A stretch of DNA of 64,000 bases from an uncultured Clostridia bacterium (lineage in GTDB: Bacteria; Bacillota; Clostridia; Christensenellales; UBA1242): the NCBI GenBank assembly GCA_947382485.1, contig CANCYS010000003.1, positions 123,132-187,131 of the forward strand, in the 5' to 3' direction. Positions within the stretch are counted from its first letter, which is position 1; every line of letters begins with the position of its first letter. The notes beneath the pieces were generated by a model. The model searched no databases. It had not been told where the DNA came from and saw only the letters and a program-made list of their open reading frames with translations. The position numbers and the translations under genes are program-made. Shown here one piece after another: positions 32,062 to 41,092 of the stretch.

Positions 32062-32550
32062 TTACTTTAAATTTAAATCCGCTGAAAAATATACTACATA
32101 GTTAAGTTCTTCGGCATCTTTATTCCATTTAACAGAAATTGTTGATGTGTTATCTGGAACTGCTTCCAAGATTATAAAAGTATAATCTGAACCATTCAAG
32201 TGCTCAGCATCATATGCCCTGCTTCCGTTTACTGAAATTTGAACTTCATCTTTTACTACTTTTGTTTTGATTGCTGTGAGTTTGATTGCAACGACATGTG
32301 TAACATCGTTATCAATTTTAAATTCTTTTTTTACTGTTTCATTATCTATCTTTTCTACACTACCTGAAATTGTATATACGTTGTTTTTATCGCTTGAAAT
32401 TTTTACACCAACATTTGCAAATGTGTAACTGTCATGGATTCTGTCTCCTGCTCCCATAAGTTCAATCGCACTGCAACACTTTCCATTTCCACAACCCACA
32501 AAAATAAAAAGTCCAAGAGCAATCAAACATAAACTTAAAAACCTTTTCAT
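32062..32550 (-). CDS. Uncharacterised lipoprotein, paralogue of the previous gene
   Basis: 162 residues with lipobox FVGC (Cys at about 20). The domain matches the 31,448 protein around VGVKIS...VTHVVAIKL and in its C-terminal strands. Both follow AGGAGA-like SD sites or AT-rich starts of their own. Function unknown. Confidence 0.72.
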   Translation of the reverse strand: MKRFLSLCLIALGLFIFVGCGNGKCCSAIELMGAGDRIHDSYTFANVGVKISSDKNNVYTISGSVEKIDNETVKKEFKIDNDVTHVVAIKLTAIKTKVVKDEVQISVNGSRAYDAEHLNGSDYTFIILEAVPDNTSTISVKWNKDAEELNYVVYFSADLNLK

Positions 32551-32626
32551 ATTATTTTCTCCTAACCTTATTATGGAACTATATTTTTTAAATTATGTAT
32601 TAGTTTAAAATTTGCACAAAAAAAAT

Positions 32627-32646
32627 GCGACACAAATCGCATCTTT
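32627..32646 (-). terminator. Terminator after ppa
   Basis: ATGCGA/TCGCAT hairpin followed on the minus strand by eight T, six bases past the ppa stop. Confidence 0.8.
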
Positions 32647-32652
32647 TTAAAT

Positions 32653-33192
32653 TTAATTTTTAGGATTTTCAAAAGTGTTTTCAAATGCTTCAATACATTC
32701 TTGAACTGTTGCAACAGCTTCTTCTCTTCCACTTATACTTTCAATGATAACTGGTTTATTTTCTAGTTGTTTATAAACTTTAAGGAAATGAATTAATTCA
32801 TCAAAGATGTGTTTTGGAAGTTCTGAAATATCATGAAATGAATTGTTTTGTGGGTCACCAAATGGAATTGCAATTATCTTTTGATCCATTTCATCACCGT
32901 CTATCATTTTGATTACACCAATTGGATAGCATCTTACAATGCTCATTTTCTCGATTGGCTGACTACACATTACAAATACGTCTAACGGGTCGTTATCTGG
33001 ACTTAATGTTCTTGGAATGAAACCATAGTTCATTGGATAATAAGTCGCAGTGAATAAAACTCTATCAAGAATGATTAAAGAAGTTTCTTTATCAAGTTCG
33101 TACTTATTTTTACCACCCTGTTCTATTTCTATAAAACAAATAAAATCGTCACTTTTAATTCTTTCTTTATTAAACTCTTTCCAAATATTCAT
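32653..33192 (-). CDS. ppa: Inorganic pyrophosphatase, family I
   Basis: Hydrolyses pyrophosphate to drive biosynthesis. The metal-binding signature DNDPLDVFV is intact, with YYPMNYGFIPRT upstream and an ISGREEAVATVQECIEAF tail. The start is ATG 33192 after GTGGAGAAAAT; 19 in-frame upstream codons look non-coding. About 179 residues is normal for the bacterial form. Confidence 0.95.
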   Translation of the reverse strand: MNIWKEFNKERIKSDDFICFIEIEQGGKNKYELDKETSLIILDRVLFTATYYPMNYGFIPRTLSPDNDPLDVFVMCSQPIEKMSIVRCYPIGVIKMIDGDEMDQKIIAIPFGDPQNNSFHDISELPKHIFDELIHFLKVYKQLENKPVIIESISGREEAVATVQECIEAFENTFENPKN

Positions 33193-33262
33193 ATTTTCTC
33201 CACTTAAAATAATAACTATTGTAGCATGACAAATTGTCAAAGTCAACAATAGTTATTCCTAT

Positions 33263-34279
33263 CTATTTTTTATTTCTAAAATTTTGTTTTCGATGCAAAA
33301 CAGAATCAACAACTAGTAAATTTTTTGCATCAAGATTTATGTCATCTTCTTCAAATTCATCATCTTGCTCATCATCAGATTTTATAACTGGCTCATTCGC
33401 CATGACTCTTGCAAGTTCATCTCTTCGTCTATTTTCTGCCCAATCTTTCATGAAATCTTTATCATTTCTGATTGATGTGTTTGAAAGTTCTTCTTTTTCT
33501 TCACCTTGAATTGCAACCTTGACTCCACTGTTTGCAAGCATTTTACTTGTTCTTGCAAACAATTTTTCTGAAAAAGAGTCACCAATGTTCAAATGTCTTT
33601 CTATATCTATATCTAAATAATCATCTGAAACATGTGATTTAAACATGCCATCAAAATCATCTGCTTCGATTGATTTTGACAATCTTTTTGTTTTATCAAA
33701 ATATTGGCTTTTATCTCTTGGTTTTCTTATATATCTTTTTCTTGTTGGTTTTGTAGTTTCTGGTTCAATTATTTGTTCAATTTCAGGTTCTGGCAATATT
33801 TCATTTTCATCTATAATATCTTCATACTTCTCACTGACGCTTGAAATTTTTGAAATTCGTTTAGAAGTTTTTACAAACTGCTTATTACGCATAAACGCTT
33901 GTTCACGCTCGTCAAGTTCTCTATCATCTTTTTCTTGAACCACTTGTGATTTCTTTGGTTCAAAAACTCTTGTGACTTCTCTTTTATGCTTTTCTTTCCA
34001 AGTTTTATTTTTTTTCTTATCTTCTTCTTCAACCTCAGAAACTTTTTTGTTTATGCTTTCAATGTCTACTTTTATTTTTTGTTCTATTTCAGATTCATCT
34101 TGATTTGAATCATCTTGCGACTTTTCTGAAATTTTATCATCTTTTTTCTTATCGTCTTTTTTATTTTTTTTGTTTCCTTTTGGTGCTTTTACAAATATGA
34201 AGAACAAAACTATCAAAACTATGGCTAATATTGAAAAAAGTACAATTAATAAGGGATTAGACATTAACCAATCAAACAT
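33263..34279 (-). CDS. Membrane-anchored, highly charged cytoplasmic-domain protein downstream of floA
   Basis: 338 residues. A single membrane segment at about 9-31 is followed by a long Lys/Glu/Asp-rich, probably disordered region (KKNKKDDKKKDDK, EEDDINLD). A short ordered stretch near 235-290 (FSEKLFARTSKMLANSGV, DFMKDWAENRRRDEL) looks helical. It starts 21 bases after floA, so it is likely a partner of the flotillin membrane scaffold. No family recognised. Confidence 0.65.
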   Translation of the reverse strand: MFDWLMSNPLLIVLFSILAIVLIVLFFIFVKAPKGNKKNKKDDKKKDDKISEKSQDDSNQDESEIEQKIKVDIESINKKVSEVEEEDKKKNKTWKEKHKREVTRVFEPKKSQVVQEKDDRELDEREQAFMRNKQFVKTSKRISKISSVSEKYEDIIDENEILPEPEIEQIIEPETTKPTRKRYIRKPRDKSQYFDKTKRLSKSIEADDFDGMFKSHVSDDYLDIDIERHLNIGDSFSEKLFARTSKMLANSGVKVAIQGEEKEELSNTSIRNDKDFMKDWAENRRRDELARVMANEPVIKSDDEQDDEFEEDDINLDAKNLLVVDSVLHRKQNFRNKK

Positions 34280-34300
34280 AATATCAAACCCCCTATTTTA

Positions 34301-35455
34301 TTATTTATTATCTGTGTTATTTTTCTTCTGACTAGCAGCAAGACTTGCAAACCTTGCAGCAAGCGGATTCATTTGTGGTGTAAAACTTGAACCACCAAAT
34401 CCTGAATTTTGCATTGGTGCTTTTGGAATCGGTGCATTTGTGTTGGCTGCTTCTTTCTTTTGTGCGGCAATTCTTTCTGATTTATTTTCTTCTGTTTTAC
34501 TGAGAGAATTTCTCATTGCTGTGTCTGCTTGTATGTTTTGCATTTCATAATAATCATTAACAGAAATCTTTCCAGATGAAAGTGCTTTTGCAAGTGCTTT
34601 TGGAACTTCGGCTTCTGCTCTTATAACTTCTGCTCTCATTTCTTGTACACGAGCCTTCATTTCATTTTCAGCAGCAATCGCCATACTCTTACGCTCTTCT
34701 GCTTTTGATTGAGCAATTCTCTTTTCAGCTTCTGCCTTTGCAATGTTAAGTTCTGCATCAATGTTTCTTCCTACATCAATGTCAGCTATGTCAAGTGATG
34801 AAATGTAATATGCTGTTCCTCTGTCAAGTCCCTTTTCAAGAACCGTTGATGAAATGAGTTCTGGACTTTCCAAAATCATTTTATGTGAATCAGTTGAACC
34901 TACGGTTGTTACGATACCTTCACCAACCCTCGCAATAATTGTGTCTTCGCCTGCACCAGATATCTGCATTAACATGTTTGACACAACAGTTACTTTCGCT
35001 TTAACAATAAGTTCGATACCGTCTTTTGCAACGGCTGAGATTTCAGGTGTTTCAATAATTTTTGGAACGACTGTATTTCGAACCGCTTCATAAACATCTC
35101 TTCCCGCAAGGTCAATAGCTTTTGCTTTTTGAACTGTAAGGTCTATGTTTGCAGAGAATGCTGCAACAAGTGCCTTAACAAGATTTTCAACATTACCACC
35201 TGACATGTAATGGGTTTCAAGTTCATCAACCGAAATTTTCAAACCCGCCTTTCGTGCTGTGATATAATTTAATATAATTAGTTGTGAATCTACTTTTCTT
35301 AGTTTCATACCAATAAGTCTAAACATAGAAATATGGGCAGATGAAACAAATGCCCTAAACCAAAGTTTTAGTGGTGTCATACACAAAACTATGATAAGTC
35401 CAATTAATAATAGTCCACCAATTACTGACAGTGCAATTATCCAGCCAACGCTCAT
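34301..35455 (-). CDS. floA: Flotillin-like protein FloA
   Basis: Membrane scaffold protein of bacterial functional microdomains. The N-terminal membrane hairpin region (1-35) is followed by the FloA core (VDSQLIILNYITARKAGLKI, EGIVTTVGST), the coiled-coil EA-rich region (NIAKAEAEKRIAQSKAEERK) and a Gly/Pro/Asn-rich tail. Length 384 is slightly above the usual ~330 because of the tail. The NfeD gene often paired with floA is absent; a charged membrane protein takes that place. The start follows GAGGTGAATT. Confidence 0.94.
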   Translation of the reverse strand: MSVGWIIALSVIGGLLLIGLIIVLCMTPLKLWFRAFVSSAHISMFRLIGMKLRKVDSQLIILNYITARKAGLKISVDELETHYMSGGNVENLVKALVAAFSANIDLTVQKAKAIDLAGRDVYEAVRNTVVPKIIETPEISAVAKDGIELIVKAKVTVVSNMLMQISGAGEDTIIARVGEGIVTTVGSTDSHKMILESPELISSTVLEKGLDRGTAYYISSLDIADIDVGRNIDAELNIAKAEAEKRIAQSKAEERKSMAIAAENEMKARVQEMRAEVIRAEAEVPKALAKALSSGKISVNDYYEMQNIQADTAMRNSLSKTEENKSERIAAQKKEAANTNAPIPKAPMQNSGFGGSSFTPQMNPLAARFASLAASQKKNNTDNK

Positions 35456-35575
35456 AATTCACCTCCATTATTACGAAAATTATAACATAATTATATATAA
35501 AAATCAATACTAACGTAAAAATTAATTATCAATTTATAACAAAACAAATAGTTATATATATGGCTATTTTTTGGA

Positions 35576-35608
35576 ATAAAAAACGCAAAAACCATTAGAT
35601 TTTTGCGT
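35576..35608 (-). terminator. Terminator after the metallopeptidase gene
   Basis: ACGCAAAAA/TTTTTGCGT hairpin with an 8-nt loop and a T-run on the minus strand, about 15 bases past the stop at 35,623. Confidence 0.72.
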
Positions 35609-35622
35609 AAAATTACTAAAAT

Positions 35623-36228
35623 TTAGTATTTTGAATTATTTTTTATATTCTTCTCAATTTTTTGTTTATAAAAAATCCCATATTTTTTTCTGGCATCAAT
35701 ATCTGCTTGTTCATATCTATAAAGCACTGCATTATACGTGTTTTGGAAATCTTCTTCTGCCTGATATTTCCCTTTATGTCGCTTCAAAAGTTTGAGAGAA
35801 TACTTTTGTGCATCTCTCTCTATTGACTGATTGTTATACATAACATTGTCTGCGGAAGATGAAAAATAACCAAACCAATTTCTCTTCCAACGCTTTGCCC
35901 TGAACTCATACCATCTTAATTCACGGTTTATGAGCGTAAATTGATAAGCATGTCTTGTTTCGTGAGCAATTGTTTCCATTGCATGAAAACGATATTTTGG
36001 TTCATAAATGAGTTTGTCATTAAGATATATTACCCTATTATCTCCAACAACGGTGAATGCTCCAAAACAATTCCAATGATCACTGTCTTCTTTTAATTCA
36101 AGTTTAATTGGTTCGATTTCAAGCATTCGTGCAACTTTTTTTTCGAGTGCACGCAAAATAACAAACCTTTTTTCAGGTGTGTATTTTTTCCATTTTTTTA
36201 ATTTGAATTTCGAAAATAAAAATAACAT
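35623..36228 (-). CDS. Putative zinc metallopeptidase
   Basis: 201 residues. HETRH at 89-93 inside ETIAHETRHAYQ is the HExxH zinc motif, and the downstream SIERDAQKYS (about 133-142) offers a Glu as third ligand in gluzincin-like fashion. It resembles a broad group of small uncharacterised Firmicute metallopeptidases. No signal peptide is obvious; the N- and C-termini are basic. The start follows AGGTGATAAA. Confidence 0.72.
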   Translation of the reverse strand: MLFLFSKFKLKKWKKYTPEKRFVILRALEKKVARMLEIEPIKLELKEDSDHWNCFGAFTVVGDNRVIYLNDKLIYEPKYRFHAMETIAHETRHAYQFTLINRELRWYEFRAKRWKRNWFGYFSSSADNVMYNNQSIERDAQKYSLKLLKRHKGKYQAEEDFQNTYNAVLYRYEQADIDARKKYGIFYKQKIEKNIKNNSKY

Positions 36229-36281
36229 TTTATCACCTACTTAAATTATATCATATTTTTGGCTTACTATCAACAATTTAA

Positions 36282-36310
36282 TTGATTACACTTTTTCAAA
36301 ATATTATAAT
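36282..36310 (+). promoter_or_regulatory. Promoter of the OGG1-like gene giving a leaderless mRNA
   Basis: TTGATT (36282-36287), 17 nt, consensus TATAAT (36305-36310), then six bases to ATG 36317, with no SD. Confidence 0.75.
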
Positions 36311-36316
36311 GTATTT

Positions 36317-37147
36317 ATGATTTATAAATTAGAAAAAGATAAAATTATTGTAACTGACAAAAGTCAGTTTAACCCAAAACATATTCTTGAATGCGGTCAA
36401 GTTTTTAGATTTGGAACTGACGAACAAGGAAATTATTTTGTCATTTCAAAAGACTTTAAAGCAACTATTATTGAAAAAGAAAATTGCTATGAAATTGTGT
36501 CAAACAACCCAGAATATTTTGTTAAGTATTTTGACCTTGACACAGACTATAACTTGATTAAAGAAAAACTTAAAAGAAATAAAGTTTTATCACCCATGGT
36601 TGACTATGGTTATGGCATAAGAATTTTGAAAGCAGATTCTCATGAAATGATTTTTTCATTCATCATTTCACAAAACAACAATATTAAAAGAATACAAAAA
36701 ATTATTGATAAACTCTGCACTATTGGAAAAGTTTCTGACAATTACAACTGTTTCCCTACTATTGCTGAACTTTCTGATGCTTCTCTTGAATTTTATCAAT
36801 CACTTGGTGCTGGATATCGTGACAAATTTTTAAAAGCAACTGCCGACGCCTTGAAAGATGTTGACCTTGAAGAAATTAAAAAACTTTCAACTGATGAAAT
36901 TTATGACTTTTTAATTAAACTTACTGGTGTTGGCCCTAAGGTTGCAAGTTGCATACTATTATTTGGATTTGGTAAGAAAGATAAATTTCCTGTTGACACT
37001 TGGATTGAACAAGTTTATTACAACCACTTTTCAAGCGAGAAACGAAGCAGACCAGAAATTCAAAGATATTTTGAAAATGAATTTAAAGAAAATTCTGGAC
37101 TTGCACAGCAATATTTGTTTTACTTTGAAAGAGAAAATGGAAAATAA
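36317..37147 (+). CDS. OGG1-type 8-oxoguanine DNA glycosylase/AP lyase
   Basis: 276 residues of the OGG1 family found in some Clostridia and archaea. The N-terminal domain has LECGQVFRF, and the HhH motif LTGVGPKVASCILLFGFG carries the lyase Lys near 208 (GVGPKVA), followed by the catalytic Asp in FPVDTWI (about 226). It would remove 8-oxoG opposite C. It is monocistronic and predicted leaderless. Confidence 0.92.
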   Translation: MIYKLEKDKIIVTDKSQFNPKHILECGQVFRFGTDEQGNYFVISKDFKATIIEKENCYEIVSNNPEYFVKYFDLDTDYNLIKEKLKRNKVLSPMVDYGYGIRILKADSHEMIFSFIISQNNNIKRIQKIIDKLCTIGKVSDNYNCFPTIAELSDASLEFYQSLGAGYRDKFLKATADALKDVDLEEIKKLSTDEIYDFLIKLTGVGPKVASCILLFGFGKKDKFPVDTWIEQVYYNHFSSEKRSRPEIQRYFENEFKENSGLAQQYLFYFERENGK

Positions 37148-37175
37148 AAAGCCAAGCAAATTGCTTGGCTTTTTT
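37147..37175. terminator. Bidirectional terminator after the OGG1-like gene
   Basis: AAAAGCCAAGCAA/TTGCTTGGCTTTT, T-runs on both strands, between convergent genes. Confidence 0.88.
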
Positions 37176-37180
37176 AATAA

Positions 37181-38131
37181 TTATTCACCTTTTTCAGAAA
37201 ACTTTCCTATTGTATATGATTGACTAGAAATGTATGAAATGTAATCAATCATTTGATTAAGTTCTCTACATATATCTTTTGCCTTTCCAACAGTGATTGT
37301 TGTTCTGTCAAGTGGCATTGGATTTCTTTTTACAAAATTTGCAAATCTAACATCTACAAAATTTTTATATAAATCGTAAGTTGATGTTGGAACTTGTTTT
37401 TCTAAATCTCTCATAAAATCTTTAACAAGTTCATCATATAATTCGTTTGCTTTATCGATGTATGCAAGTCTTTCCTTTTCTAATTTGCTTATGCTTGGAA
37501 CTGATTTTTCTTCACTGTTTGTAGCAGGTTGAACTTTTTGTTCTGATTTTGTTTCAGTTCCATAAAGTTCAGGATAATCATATATATTAAATGAGTGACA
37601 TGCTTCAACAAAACTATCATTATTTCCAAGACCAAAGTCATCAATTTCATTCACAATATTGATAATTGAATCTAAATTGATTTCAAATCTATTGTTGTAA
37701 TTTTTAATGATTCTCATAAATTCATCTTTATCATTAACATTAGATAAAACCCTGTCTGTCTTTTTGATTAATTCAAACAAAGAAACTACTCTATCTATTA
37801 ATCTAACATAATTTGAAAAAACTTCACGATTGCTTGATTCACCAAAATATTCATATTTCAATACAACAGAATTTTTGTCTAAGTTCAATTTAGTAAGTCC
37901 ATTTTGAAAACTCTTAATATCTGTATACAAATTTCTTAAATTTGTAAGATATTCTTCTACACTAAATGGTTTTTCATTTTCTAAAATTTTACTATTATGT
38001 GCTACGAATGCAGTTGTGAAAAGATTTTCTAACACGCTATTATAAATTCCTGTCATTACATATGCAATGTTTTCGCCTTCGATTACTTTTAATTCTTCTA
38101 AACTTTTTGAATCTTTATTCATATTTTCCAT
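37181..38131 (-). CDS. Uncharacterised helical cytoplasmic protein
   Basis: About 316 residues, predicted mostly alpha-helical, with no membrane segment and no family I recognise. A linker at about 200-220 (EQKVQPATNSEEKSVPS) divides two helical domains. The start ATG 38131 (MENMNKDSK) follows TAGGAGAAATT; the 19 upstream codons contain an extended -10 (TGTTATACT; 38158-38153) and are not coding. Confidence 0.65.
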   Translation of the reverse strand: MENMNKDSKSLEELKVIEGENIAYVMTGIYNSVLENLFTTAFVAHNSKILENEKPFSVEEYLTNLRNLYTDIKSFQNGLTKLNLDKNSVVLKYEYFGESSNREVFSNYVRLIDRVVSLFELIKKTDRVLSNVNDKDEFMRIIKNYNNRFEINLDSIINIVNEIDDFGLGNNDSFVEACHSFNIYDYPELYGTETKSEQKVQPATNSEEKSVPSISKLEKERLAYIDKANELYDELVKDFMRDLEKQVPTSTYDLYKNFVDVRFANFVKRNPMPLDRTTITVGKAKDICRELNQMIDYISYISSQSYTIGKFSEKGE

Positions 38132-38216
38132 AATTTCTCCTAAACAGAACATAGTATAACATACAAAACAACAACTGTAAATACCCATTTTAAAATTATT
38201 ACTTTTATTTATAAAT

Positions 38217-38243
38217 AAAAAGATGGCAGATTGCCATCTTTTT
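38217..38243 (-). terminator. Terminator after the PPOX-family gene
   Basis: AAAAAGATGGCA/TGCCATCTTTTT with a 3-nt loop. Confidence 0.86.
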
Positions 38244-38269
38244 GATTTTAACTTATTAATGTGTTTCTT

Positions 38270-38674
38270 CTAACAAATAATTTCTGGACTTTCATAGGTT
38301 GAATGAATTTTTGCTTCCATATTTTCAAGATAAAACACTTCAAAAATTTTATCACTTTCACTATACATTTTACGAAGCGATGGGTTTGCTTCAAGCATTG
38401 CCCTTTTTGCTTCAACTCTTGTGTCTCTAACTGCACAGCCACGAACTCTTATCCATCTATCTTCTGCAAGACTTGCACAAAGTTCAATCTTTGGATTTTC
38501 TGTAATTTGATAAAAAGCACTCTTATGATTGTTTGTGTAAAAATATATTTTATCTTCAAACTCCATAACAGCATTAAATGGCCTTACATTTGGCTGGTCA
38601 CCATCAAGTGTTGCAAAGTAAAATGCTTGTGCTTGTTTTAAAAGTCTAACTATTCTTTCGTTTTTATTATTCAT
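38270..38674 (-). CDS. Pyridoxamine 5'-phosphate oxidase family (FMN-binding split-barrel) protein
   Basis: 134 residues of the flavin split-barrel fold: FYFATLDGDQPNVRPFNAVM, IYFYTNNHKSAFYQI, NPKIELCA and WIRVRGCAV. Clostridial members of this group are small FMN-binding proteins of unassigned substrate. The start at 38674 follows GAGGTGATAAA. It has its own terminator. Confidence 0.88.
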   Translation of the reverse strand: MNNKNERIVRLLKQAQAFYFATLDGDQPNVRPFNAVMEFEDKIYFYTNNHKSAFYQITENPKIELCASLAEDRWIRVRGCAVRDTRVEAKRAMLEANPSLRKMYSESDKIFEVFYLENMEAKIHSTYESPEIIC

Positions 38675-38769
38675 TTTATCACCTCAGTATAAATTTAGTT
38701 TATCATTTGCGAATGAAAAACACAACTAAATATAATAGTCAGAAATAACTTAGTATGTTTAGGCAATAA

Positions 38770-38791
38770 AAAAAGTGGTTTTAAACCACTT
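38770..38791 (-). terminator. Terminator after rpmA
   Basis: AAAGTGGTTT/AAACCACTTT hairpin, about eight bases past the rpmA stop. Confidence 0.82.
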
Positions 38792-38798
38792 TAATTTT

Positions 38799-39083
38799 TT
38801 ATTTATCTGCTGGAATAACAGAAACTCTTTTTTTATCTTTTCCAAATTTATCAAACTTTACAGTTCCGTCAATCTTTGCATAAAGTGTGTCATCATCGCC
38901 AATTCCAACATTTTCACCTGGATGAACATTTGTTCCTCTTTGACGAACAATGATGTTTCCACCTTTAACTTTTTCACCGCCGTATTTCTTAACGCCAAGT
39001 CTTTGAGCATTTGAATCACGACCGTTTTTAACAGAACCACCACCTTTGTGGTGAGCGAATAACTGGATATTAATAAACATCAT
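38799..39083 (-). CDS. rpmA: Ribosomal protein L27 with Prp-cleaved N-terminal extension
   Basis: 94 residues. After the N-terminal [10 protein letters not shown] the mature sequence [14 protein letters not shown] begins. This is the Firmicute arrangement in which Prp removes the leader after the LFA/FFA site so that L27 can reach the peptidyl-transferase centre. The start overlaps the prp 3' end by 14 bases; either of two adjacent ATGs (39083, 39080) may be used behind GGAGG. Confidence 0.96.
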   Translation of the reverse strand: MMFINIQLFAHHKGGGSVKNGRDSNAQRLGVKKYGGEKVKGGNIIVRQRGTNVHPGENVGIGDDDTLYAKIDGTVKFDKFGKDKKRVSVIPADK

Positions 39084-39414
39084 AAGATTTTACCTCCAAT
39101 TCAATATAATCAGAAAAACTTTCATTTAAATCAGAAATTCCACAAAGCATTGTATCTAATATTGCAGATGCTTGAATGGTTTGCTGTTCTGAAAGGTTTT
39201 CAGGTAATGTGAATTTTAAATAGCCTTTTTCATCATCTCTTTTCATGTCAAGTTCTAAGAGTGCTACCATCAAAAGACCTAGCACTGCGGTTTGAACTAT
39301 GCTTGAAAGCGATGCACAAACTATATCTTCACCCTTTTCTCCATACATTGTGTGACCATCACACTCGACTTCGAAAATTTTGTTATCTTTTTTTAAAATT
39401 GTTACTTTTGTCAT
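39070..39414 (-). CDS. prp: Ribosomal-processing cysteine protease Prp
   Basis: 114 residues. The catalytic dyad is His21 in [20 protein letters not shown] and Cys33 in the same motif. It cleaves the L27 N-terminal extension encoded by the next gene. The rplU-prp-rpmA order is the conserved Firmicute operon. Confidence 0.96.
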   Translation of the reverse strand: MTKVTILKKDNKIFEVECDGHTMYGEKGEDIVCASLSSIVQTAVLGLLMVALLELDMKRDDEKGYLKFTLPENLSEQQTIQASAILDTMLCGISDLNESFSDYIELEVKSYDVY

Positions 39415-39430
39415 TTTTTACTCTCAATTT

Positions 39431-39739
39431 TTATTTTTCAATTGAAATAACTTTGAGTTTTGTGTATGGTTGACGATGACCTTGTTTCTTTCTTTCGTTC
39501 TTCTTTGCTTTGTATTTGTAAACAACTACTTTTGATTCTTTTCCAAATTCCAAAACTTCACAAACAGCTTTTGCTTTTTTGCTTGTTGAACTTGCAATGT
39601 CAACCTTTTCACCATCAGCAACAAGCAAACATGGAAGTTCAACCTTATCACCAACTTTTGCATCAATTTTTTCTGCTTTAAAGTATTTGTTTGGTTCAAC
39701 TTTGTATTGCTTTCCACCAACTTCAACGATTGCGTACAT
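39431..39739 (-). CDS. rplU: Ribosomal protein L21
   Basis: 102 residues: MYAIVEVGGKQYKVEP start and GHRQPYTKLKVISI end. The start ATG 39739 follows GGAGGATATACT; nine upstream in-frame codons carry the SD. First gene of rplU-prp-rpmA, behind a structured leader. Confidence 0.96.
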   Translation of the reverse strand: MYAIVEVGGKQYKVEPNKYFKAEKIDAKVGDKVELPCLLVADGEKVDIASSTSKKAKAVCEVLEFGKESKVVVYKYKAKKNERKKQGHRQPYTKLKVISIEK

Positions 39740-39744
39740 AGTAT

Positions 39745-39834
39745 ATCCTCCTCTCTCCAGTCTCACTGCGAAGGTGCGTAAAACTTACGACTTGTTATTC
39801 TTCATAAAGAAAAATACCTTTTACAAGTGGCACG
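39745..39834 (-). promoter_or_regulatory. Probable L21 leader (autoregulatory mRNA structure)
   Basis: About 90 nt between the promoter and rplU, with a hairpin closed by ACTTGT/ACAAGT and a conserved-looking tail (AAGTCGTAAGTTTTACGCAC, TTCGCAGTGAGACTGG). It resembles the Firmicute L21 leader family as I remember it. The autoregulation by L21 is family knowledge. Confidence 0.6.
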
Positions 39835-39840
39835 CTAATA

Positions 39841-39869
39841 ATTTAACACTTTACGCATGCTTATGTCAA
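39841..39869 (-). promoter_or_regulatory. rplU operon promoter
   Basis: TTGACA (39869-39864), 17 nt, TTAAAT (39846-39841); TAAATT at 18 nt is an alternative -10. Confidence 0.7.
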
Positions 39870-39960
39870 GGTATTTTATAATAATTTATTATATATGCTT
39901 TTCTTTAAATTTTCCCTTTTCTATAATTGAGCAAAAGCTAGTAATGAATGTTTGTAAATT

Positions 39961-40824
39961 TTAAGCATATCCAGACTTTTTGTATAATTCCATTTCAGAA
40001 AGCATGTTGACTGTTTCAAAATTATCATTAACAAACATGAAATTTACAAAATGATAATCGTCAATAAACTTAAACAGTGAATATAATGGTGTATCGCTTT
40101 TTACATAAACATTCCTTTCAAGCAGACCTTTTTTGATTAATTTTAGTTTATGATTAACAAACATTTCCCTTCTAAATGATGTTCCTTTTGTTTCTTTGAA
40201 AAGCAAACACGCAAGATTTACACAAACAAAACCAAGTGTGAAATTGAAGTCGAAAAAGAACGAAACTAAAAATGCAACAAACATCATAAATATGAAACAT
40301 ATTGAAACTTTTTTTGTCTTTTTTAATGAGTCTTCTCTTTTATACTTTTTACTAAAAAGTGTTAAAATTATTCGACCCAAATCAAGTGGATATATTGGCA
40401 AAAAATTGAACATAAAAATTCCAATATTAGCAAGCAAAACTTCGTTTAAATATTCATAAGATTCTGGATAAAACCAAAAAGATAAATAGCAAAAAATAAT
40501 TACACAAACATTTAACATTGGGCCTGCGAGTACTATTTTTATTTCATCAGAAATTGAAAAATCATCAAGTCCTTCAAGTGATGCACCAAAAAAATTTAAA
40601 TGAATTTTTGAAGCCATATAGCCAAGTTTTTTAGCAACAAAAAAATGTGAGAGTTCATGCAAAACTAAGAATGATACAAAACATAAATATAGTTTTACCT
40701 CGCCAATCACAATCGCTATAAAAAGTATCAAAAAGAACGAAAAGTCTATTTTTACAAACTTAAACAAATTGACACTTTTTCGCATTTTTTGTCTAAAATT
40801 ATTAAATTTTTGCATAATATTCAT
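39961..40824 (-). CDS. M50 site-2 intramembrane protease, SpoIVFB-like
   Basis: About 287 residues with four to six membrane segments. HELSH (about 56-60 from the chosen start) is the zinc motif and FLPIYPLDLGRI the second active-site motif (usually N-x-x-P...LDGGR; one Gly is Leu here). In B. subtilis spoIVFB lies immediately upstream of rplU, as here, supporting the assignment. A C-terminal CBS-like segment is suggested but weak. The start is uncertain: ATG 40824, 40815 and 40785 lack a good SD, and 40893 overlaps minE. Confidence 0.85.
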   Translation of the reverse strand: MNIMQKFNNFRQKMRKSVNLFKFVKIDFSFFLILFIAIVIGEVKLYLCFVSFLVLHELSHFFVAKKLGYMASKIHLNFFGASLEGLDDFSISDEIKIVLAGPMLNVCVIIFCYLSFWFYPESYEYLNEVLLANIGIFMFNFLPIYPLDLGRIILTLFSKKYKREDSLKKTKKVSICFIFMMFVAFLVSFFFDFNFTLGFVCVNLACLLFKETKGTSFRREMFVNHKLKLIKKGLLERNVYVKSDTPLYSLFKFIDDYHFVNFMFVNDNFETVNMLSEMELYKKSGYA

Positions 40825-40846
40825 TAAAATATATGAAAATTGTGCG

Positions 40847-41092
40847 TTAAATATGCAAATTTGTATAAAAGAAATTGTCAACCAAACAATCAATTTGAAT
40901 GATATATTTATTTGAACTTAACACTTTGACATTAAGTTTTAAGGCTTCTTCATCAACAATGCCATACCTTTTAAAAACATTTAAAATATCAATTTTTAAA
41001 TTTTTACAAACATATACAGGAAGATCATATTTGTCGTAAACAATTTTCTTTTCAATCTCATTTTTAAGAATTTGCTTATTCAAATTTTTCAT
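40847..41092 (-). CDS. minE: MinE-like cell division topological factor
   Basis: 81 residues. The central LKIDILNVFKRYGIVDEEAL matches the MinE pattern LKEDILKVISKY..ID, and the last strand IIQIDCLVD resembles the closing beta strand. The N-terminal helix that contacts MinD is ERK-like and basic. The gene overlaps the minD end by 17 bases with SD GAGGAG, as is normal for minDE. MinE is less common in Firmicutes than DivIVA, but known in Clostridia. Confidence 0.82.
   Translation of the reverse strand: MKNLNKQILKNEIEKKIVYDKYDLPVYVCKNLKIDILNVFKRYGIVDEEALKLNVKVLSSNKYIIQIDCLVDNFFYTNLHI

Noticed and set aside
33231..33247. TGTCAAAGTCAAC upstream of ppa as a CtsR box
   Set aside because: Only one heptad is present; the second does not match and the spacing fails.
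32653..33249. N-terminal extension of the pyrophosphatase to 33249
   Set aside because: The first 19 codons lack family similarity and ATG 33192 has a clear SD.
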